Shown in pieces: positions 59,765 to 64,000 of a stretch of 64,000 nucleotides of DNA; the first letter of the stretch is position 1, and the number at the start of each line of letters is the position of its first letter. The notes beneath the pieces were generated by a model. It did no database searches. It saw only the letters and a list, made by a program, of their open reading frames with translations, and had not been told where the DNA came from. The DNA comes from Streptomyces tateyamensis (lineage in GTDB: Bacteria > Actinomycetota > Actinomycetes > Streptomycetales > Streptomycetaceae): contig NZ_PYBW01000097.1 in the NCBI RefSeq assembly GCF_003205575.1, positions 1 through 64,000 on the forward strand, given 5' to 3'. Position numbers and translations under genes: made by a program.

Positions 59765-61153
59765 TTGAACGACGCCGCCCACGACCTGCATGCCCCGCAC
59801 TTCATCGGCATCGGCGGCGCCGGCATGTCGGGCCTCGCGAAGATCCTCACGGTCCGCGGCGCCAAGGTCTCCGGGAGCGACTCCAGGGAGTCCGAGACCG
59901 TGCTGGCGCTGCGTGAGCTGGGTGCCGCGGTCCAGGTCGGACACGCGGCCGAGAACGTGCCGGACGGGGCCAGCAGCATCGTGGTCTCCAGCGCGATCCG
60001 CGAGGACAACCCGGAGCTGGCCGCCGCCCGCGAGCGCGGCATCCCGGTGGTGCACCGCTCGGACGCGCTGGCCGCGCTGATGGGCGGGCGCCGGGCGCTG
60101 GCAGTGGCCGGCACCCACGGCAAGACCACCACCACCAGCATGCTGGCGGTCTCGCTGGCCGCGCTCGGCCTGGACCCGTCCTACGCGATCGGCGGCGACC
60201 TGGACGCGCCCGGCTCCAACGCCCACCACGGCACCGGCGAGATCTTCGTGGCCGAGGCGGACGAGAGCGACCGCAGCTTCCACAAGTACGCCCCCGAGGT
60301 CGCGATCATCCTCAACGTGGAGCTGGACCACCACGCCAACTACGCCTCGCTGGACGAGATCCACGACTCCTTCGAGACCTTCGTGGGCCGGATCCAGCCC
60401 GGCGGCACCCTGGTGGTCTCCGCCGACCACCCCGGGGCCCGCGAGCTGACCGCCCGGGTGGTGGGCCGTGAGGACCTGAGCGTGGTCACCGTCGGTGCCG
60501 CCGAGGACGCCACCGTGCGGGTCCTCTCAGTGGTGCCGAACGGCATGACCAGCGAGGTCACGATCGAGCTGGAGGGCGCCGAGCTGACCTTCACCGTCTC
60601 GGTCCCGGGTCGGCACTACGCGCACAACGCGGTGGCCGCGCTGGCCGCCGGCATCGCGCTGGGCGTGCCCGGCGAGGAGCTGGCCGAGGCGCTGGCCGCC
60701 TACACCGGGGTCCGCCGCCGGCTGCAGCTCAAGGGCGAGGCGGCGGGCGTGCAGGTGATCGACACCTACGCGCACCACCCGACCGAGATGGCCGCCGACC
60801 TGGAGGCGATCCGCGAGGTGGCCCGGGGCCGGGTGCTGGTGCTCTTCCAGCCGCACCTGTTCAGCCGCACCCAGCAGTTGTCCGCGGAGATGGGCCAGGC
60901 GCTGGCGCTGGCCGACGCCTCGGTGGTGCTGGACATCTACCCGGCCCGCGAGGACCCGATCCCGGGCGTCACCAGCGAGCTGATCATCGCCGCCGCCCGC
61001 GCGGCCGGCGCCGACGTCACCGCAGAGCACGAGTTCACCGCCGCTGCCGCCCTGCTGGCCGGAATGGCCAAGCCGGGCGACCTGGTTCTCACCATGGGAG
61101 CCGGGGACGTCACGAACCTCGGCCCCGCCATCCTGGAGGAGCTGGCGCGATGA
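59765..61153 (+). CDS. murC: UDP-N-acetylmuramate--L-alanine ligase
   Basis: The 462-residue Mur ligase starts at TTG 59765. It has HFIGIGGAGMSGLAKIL (UDP-sugar site), the ATP loop GTHGKTTTTSML, EADESDRSF, and the HHPTEM substrate motif (DTYAHHPTEMAADL). It adds the first amino acid of the peptidoglycan stem. It lies away from the main mur/fts cluster, as I recall for Streptomyces, and overlaps msrB by ATGA. Confidence 0.96.
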   Translation: MNDAAHDLHAPHFIGIGGAGMSGLAKILTVRGAKVSGSDSRESETVLALRELGAAVQVGHAAENVPDGASSIVVSSAIREDNPELAAARERGIPVVHRSDALAALMGGRRALAVAGTHGKTTTTSMLAVSLAALGLDPSYAIGGDLDAPGSNAHHGTGEIFVAEADESDRSFHKYAPEVAIILNVELDHHANYASLDEIHDSFETFVGRIQPGGTLVVSADHPGARELTARVVGREDLSVVTVGAAEDATVRVLSVVPNGMTSEVTIELEGAELTFTVSVPGRHYAHNAVAALAAGIALGVPGEELAEALAAYTGVRRRLQLKGEAAGVQVIDTYAHHPTEMAADLEAIREVARGRVLVLFQPHLFSRTQQLSAEMGQALALADASVVLDIYPAREDPIPGVTSELIIAAARAAGADVTAEHEFTAAAALLAGMAKPGDLVLTMGAGDVTNLGPAILEELAR

Positions 61154-61557
61154 GCTACGAGATCGAGAAGACCGAGGCCGAGTGGCGCGAGCAGCTCAGC
61201 CCGGCCGAGTACCAGGTGCTGCGCGAGGCCGGCACCGAGCGGCCGTTCACCGGCGAGTACACCGACACCAAGACCGTCGGGGTGTACGCCTGCCGCGCCT
61301 GCGGAGCCGAACTGTTCAGCTCCGAGACCAAGTTCGACAGCCACTGCGGCTGGCCCTCGTACTTCGCGCCGCTGGCCGAGGACCGGGTGCAGTACATCCA
61401 GGACGACTCGATGGGCATGCGCCGGGTCGAGGTCCGCTGCGCGCGCTGCGGCGGCCACCTGGGCCACGTCTTCGAGGGCGAGGGGTACGGCACGCCGACC
61501 GACCAGCGGTACTGCATCAACAGCATCTCGCTCACCCTGCGGCCCGCCGAGGGCTGA
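61150..61557 (+). CDS. msrB: Peptide-methionine (R)-S-oxide reductase
   Basis: The 135-residue enzyme repairs oxidised methionine. The zinc-binding CxxC pairs are CRACGAELF and CARCGGHLGHVFEG; the catalytic Cys is in RYCINSISL. Coupled to murC by the ATGA overlap. A hairpin follows. Confidence 0.96.
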   Translation: MSYEIEKTEAEWREQLSPAEYQVLREAGTERPFTGEYTDTKTVGVYACRACGAELFSSETKFDSHCGWPSYFAPLAEDRVQYIQDDSMGMRRVEVRCARCGGHLGHVFEGEGYGTPTDQRYCINSISLTLRPAEG

Positions 61558-61586
61558 GCCGGCCGGGGCGGGCGCGCCGGGGCAGG

Positions 61587-61624
61587 CGGGTCGCGCGGAT
61601 CACGATTCGGTATCGCGCGACCCG
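61587..61624 (+). terminator. Hairpin terminator after msrB
   Basis: CGGGTCGCGCG (61587-61597) pairs with CGCGCGACCCG (61614-61624) around a 16-nt loop, 30 bp beyond the msrB stop. Confidence 0.7.
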
Positions 61625-61667
61625 TTGCCCCTGCCAGGAGGGGTGCGGGCGGTCTACAACAGGGCCC

Positions 61668-62447
61668 ATGTGGTTGCTCTTCCTGGTTCCCGCCTGTGTC
61701 GTCGCGGTGCTCTCCTGTCTGCGGCTGGTGCGGGTGGCCGCCGCCGCGGACGCGATGGCCGGGCTGGCCGAGGAGGACGCCGAGGTGGTGTTGATCGGGC
61801 TGTACGAGACCGCCTACCTGGCCGGCGGGCCGCGCCGGGTGGTGGACCTGGCACTGGTGCTGATGAGCGGGCGCGGCCGGCTGCACCTGGCGCACACCGG
61901 CTGGACCACGGTGGTCGACCCGCAGGGCCGCAGCCGGCTGGAGCGGGCGCTGATCAGCGAGATCGGCCCGGAGGGCCAGTGCCGCACCACCGAGCTGCGC
62001 GCGGCGCTGAGCGAGCACCCGACGGTGACCGAGATCGGGGTCCGGCTCTCGCTGGCCGGCCTGGCCACCCCCGCCGGGGTGCGCGAGAACACGGTGCTGG
62101 CGGTGCGTCAGGTCCGCCAGGCGCTGCTGCTGGGGGTGCTGATGCTGGTCGCCGCGGTCACCCTGACCGGCCCGGCGGACGGCAGCACCGCGGGAACCAC
62201 CCTGGCCTGGTTCTCGCTGCCGCTGATCCTCACCACCGGAACCCTGCTGATGGCCCGGGTGGACGTGCACCCGTACACCCGCTGGGCGGCGCCGGCCGGC
62301 CTTCGGGTGCTGCGCGAGATCCGGCTGCCGCGCCAGCAGAGCGGCGGGCAGTCCGGCGACGCCGAGCGCCGGCTGCTGACCGCGGTGGCCATCGACGGCA
62401 CCGACGCGGTGCCGGACGCCCGGCTGCGCGCGGCGCTGCGCGGCTGA
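61668..62447 (+). CDS. TIGR04222-type membrane protein
   Basis: This 259-residue protein starts at ATG 61668. One N-terminal membrane helix (MWLLFLVPACVVAVLSCLRLV) is followed by the typical LYETAYLAGGPRRVVDLALVLMSGRGRLHLAHTGWTTVVDP winged-helix-like segment. Two further helices come near residue 145-195 (ALLLGVLMLVAAVTLTG, LAWFSLPLILTTGTLL). The family is actinobacterial and of unknown function. Confidence 0.85.
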   Translation: MWLLFLVPACVVAVLSCLRLVRVAAAADAMAGLAEEDAEVVLIGLYETAYLAGGPRRVVDLALVLMSGRGRLHLAHTGWTTVVDPQGRSRLERALISEIGPEGQCRTTELRAALSEHPTVTEIGVRLSLAGLATPAGVRENTVLAVRQVRQALLLGVLMLVAAVTLTGPADGSTAGTTLAWFSLPLILTTGTLLMARVDVHPYTRWAAPAGLRVLREIRLPRQQSGGQSGDAERRLLTAVAIDGTDAVPDARLRAALRG

Positions 62448-62475
62448 CCGCGCAGCGCCCTCGGACCCGGCGCCG

Positions 62476-63192
62476 CTACGCCAGGCCGTTCAGCAGCTCG
62501 CTCACCGGCTTGCGGCGGCCGGTGTAGAACGGGACCTCCTCGCGCACGTGCAGCCGCGCGCGGGACGGGCGCAGGTCGCGCATCAGGTCCACGATCCGGT
62601 GCAGCTCGTCCGCCTCGAAAGCGAGCAGCCACTCGTAGTCGCCCAGCGCGAACGAGGCGACGGTGTTGGCCCGCACGTCCGGGTAGCCGCGGGCCATCTT
62701 GCCGTGTTCGGCCAGCATCCCGCGGCGCTCCTCGTCCGGCAGCAGGTACCACTCGTAGGAGCGGACGAACGGGTAGACGCAGACGTACTCGCGGGCCACC
62801 TCGTCGGCCAGGAAGGCCGGGATGTGCGACTTGTTGAACTCCGCGGGCCGGTGCAGCGCCATGTTCGACCAGACCGGCGCCAGCAGGCGGCCCAGGCCCG
62901 TGCGGCGGAACCGGTTGTAGGCCTCCTGCAGGTCGTCCGAGCTGCCGGAGTGCCACCAGATCATGATGTCCGCGTCGGCCCGCAGGCCGGAGACGTCGTA
63001 GCTGCCGCGGACCGTGACGTCCTTGGCGGCGAGCTGCTCGAACAGCTCCTCGACCTCGGTGGCCAGCGCCGAACGGTCCTCGGGGAGCACGTCCTTGAGC
63101 TTGAACACCGACCACATGGTGTAGCGGATGACCTGGTTCAGGTCGCGGGCCTTCATCTTCTGCGGCTGCTGCTCGGCGGTCGTCTCAGTCAT
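62476..63192 (-). CDS. hemQ: Coproheme decarboxylase HemQ (chlorite-dismutase-like)
   Basis: The 238-residue protein starts at ATG 63192 ([12 protein letters not shown]). It follows the HemQ/ChdC pattern: [66 protein letters not shown] and [29 protein letters not shown]. It turns coproheme into heme B, the last step of the Gram-positive heme route. It lies 4 bp after the oxidase gene of the same pathway. Confidence 0.96.
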   Translation of the reverse strand: MTETTAEQQPQKMKARDLNQVIRYTMWSVFKLKDVLPEDRSALATEVEELFEQLAAKDVTVRGSYDVSGLRADADIMIWWHSGSSDDLQEAYNRFRRTGLGRLLAPVWSNMALHRPAEFNKSHIPAFLADEVAREYVCVYPFVRSYEWYLLPDEERRGMLAEHGKMARGYPDVRANTVASFALGDYEWLLAFEADELHRIVDLMRDLRPSRARLHVREEVPFYTGRRKPVSELLNGLA

Positions 63193-63196
63193 GTCC

Positions 63197-64000
63197 TCAT
63201 TGTCCCTTCGCGTCCGCCGCACTCGGCAGCGGGGTCAACAGGTCGTCGACGGCGCGGCGCGCGCCCGCCACGCAGGCCGGGATGCCGACCCCGTCGTAGG
63301 CCGCGCCGGCCACCGCGAGCCGGCCGGCCCGGGCCACCGCGGCCCGGATCCGGGCCACCCGGTCCTGGTGGCCCACCGGGTACTGCGGCAGCCCGGCCCG
63401 CCAGCGGGTGACGGCGGTGGCGTACGGGCGGGCCCGCAGACCGACCGCCTCGCCGAGGTCGGCGAGCGAACGGGCGACGAGTTCGGCGTCGTCCAGCTCC
63501 AGCGCCGCCTCCTCGCGGAAGCGGCCCAGCGAGGTGCGCAGCACGAAGGCGTCGGGGGCGGCCGCGGCCAGCCAGCCCCACTTCTGCGAGGAGAAGGTGG
63601 CGGCCTTGATCGACCGGCCGTCCACCGGCGGGACCAGGAAGCCGCTGCCGGGCGGCGGGGCGGGCAGTTCGGTGCGGTGGAAGGCCATGGTGACCAGGGC
63701 CATCCCGGCGTACTCGACCGCGGCCAGCTCGGCGGCGGCCTGCGGGGCGTCGGCCGCCAGCAGCCGGGCGGCCTGCGGGGCGGGGACGGCCAGCAGCACG
63801 GCGTCGAAGCCGCGGCCGTCCACCAGCCAGCCGTCCGGGGTGCGGCGCAGCTCGGCCACCGCGGTGTTCGGGCACAGCTGGACGCCGTGCCGCTCGCAGG
63901 CAGCGGCCACCGCGCGCGGCAGGGTGCCGATCCCGCCGCGCAGGCCCTGGAACACCGGGCCGCCGGCCTGGGGCCGGTCCAGCAGCTCGTGCACGCCCTC
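63197..64000 (-). CDS. Coproporphyrinogen III / protoporphyrinogen oxidase, 5' part outside window
   Basis: The last 268 codons of this FAD oxidase are visible; the reading frame continues past the window edge. Motifs are [51 protein letters not shown], and the C-terminal FAD-binding [28 protein letters not shown]. In the Gram-positive pathway this enzyme (HemY/CgoX) oxidises coproporphyrinogen before HemQ acts. The adjacent hemQ supports that assignment. Confidence 0.94.
   Translation of the reverse strand, partial: EGVHELLDRPQAGGPVFQGLRGGIGTLPRAVAAACERHGVQLCPNTAVAELRRTPDGWLVDGRGFDAVLLAVPAPQAARLLAADAPQAAAELAAVEYAGMALVTMAFHRTELPAPPPGSGFLVPPVDGRSIKAATFSSQKWGWLAAAAPDAFVLRTSLGRFREEAALELDDAELVARSLADLGEAVGLRARPYATAVTRWRAGLPQYPVGHQDRVARIRAAVARAGRLAVAGAAYDGVGIPACVAGARRAVDDLLTPLPSAADAKGQ

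Overview
The window is very GC-rich. Its genes start often with GTG (two with TTG) and many adjacent genes overlap by ATGA or GTGA. The gene set (sufRBDCSU, tkt-tal-zwf-opcA-pgl, gap-pgk-tpiA-secG, rapZ-yvcK-whiA, mycothiol-dependent enzymes, actinobacterial HemQ, sortase-E type LAXTG protein) points to the chromosome core of a Streptomycetaceae member (Streptomyces, Kitasatospora or a close relative). No tRNA, rRNA, CRISPR array, transposase, prophage or biosynthetic gene cluster was seen.

Layout. 1-6 kb: a 5'-truncated Pro-rich protein, a TerD-like protein, a Uma2 nuclease-fold protein, a PrmC-like methyltransferase, then an SPFH / ribbon-helix-helix / GPP34 (GOLPH3-like) operon behind a perfect 16-bp palindrome. 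6-14.6 kb: proline catabolism (proline dehydrogenase, pruA, divergent PucR regulator), two conserved proteins of unknown function, and a VOC-SRPBCC pair behind a promoter that matches the RecA-independent DNA-damage motif. 14.9-27 kb: an MFS transporter, the sufR-B-D-Rieske-C-S-U-T operon, an ABC exporter and heme A synthase. 27-36.4 kb: two small conserved genes, heme O synthase, and the pentose-phosphate operon. 36.4-45.6 kb (minus strand): an RbpA paralogue, secG, tpiA, pgk, gap, then whiA-yvcK-rapZ-uvrC behind a Rieske lipoprotein. 46-54.8 kb: uvrA, a maleylpyruvate-isomerase-like enzyme, an MBL hydrolase, terC behind a probable manganese riboswitch, terD and uvrB. 54.8-64 kb: a secreted protein made of two tandem GH43-like propellers, zapE, a RibD-like reductase, murC-msrB, a TIGR04222-type membrane protein, hemQ and the 3' part of the coproporphyrinogen/protoporphyrinogen oxidase gene.

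The genes join into a few themes: central carbon flow (proline, pentose phosphate, lower glycolysis), Fe-S and heme supply (suf, Rieske, heme A/O, HemQ, HemY), nucleotide excision repair (uvrA, uvrB, uvrC) and metal stress (TerD twice, TerC). The most interesting items are regulatory: RecA-NDp/PafBC-type promoters at the VOC-SRPBCC pair and at uvrB; a SufR operator plus an iron box upstream of suf; and a riboswitch that appears to mask the terC ribosome binding site. The best candidates for undescribed biology are the SPFH-RHH-GPP34 operon and the DNA-damage-linked VOC-SRPBCC pair.
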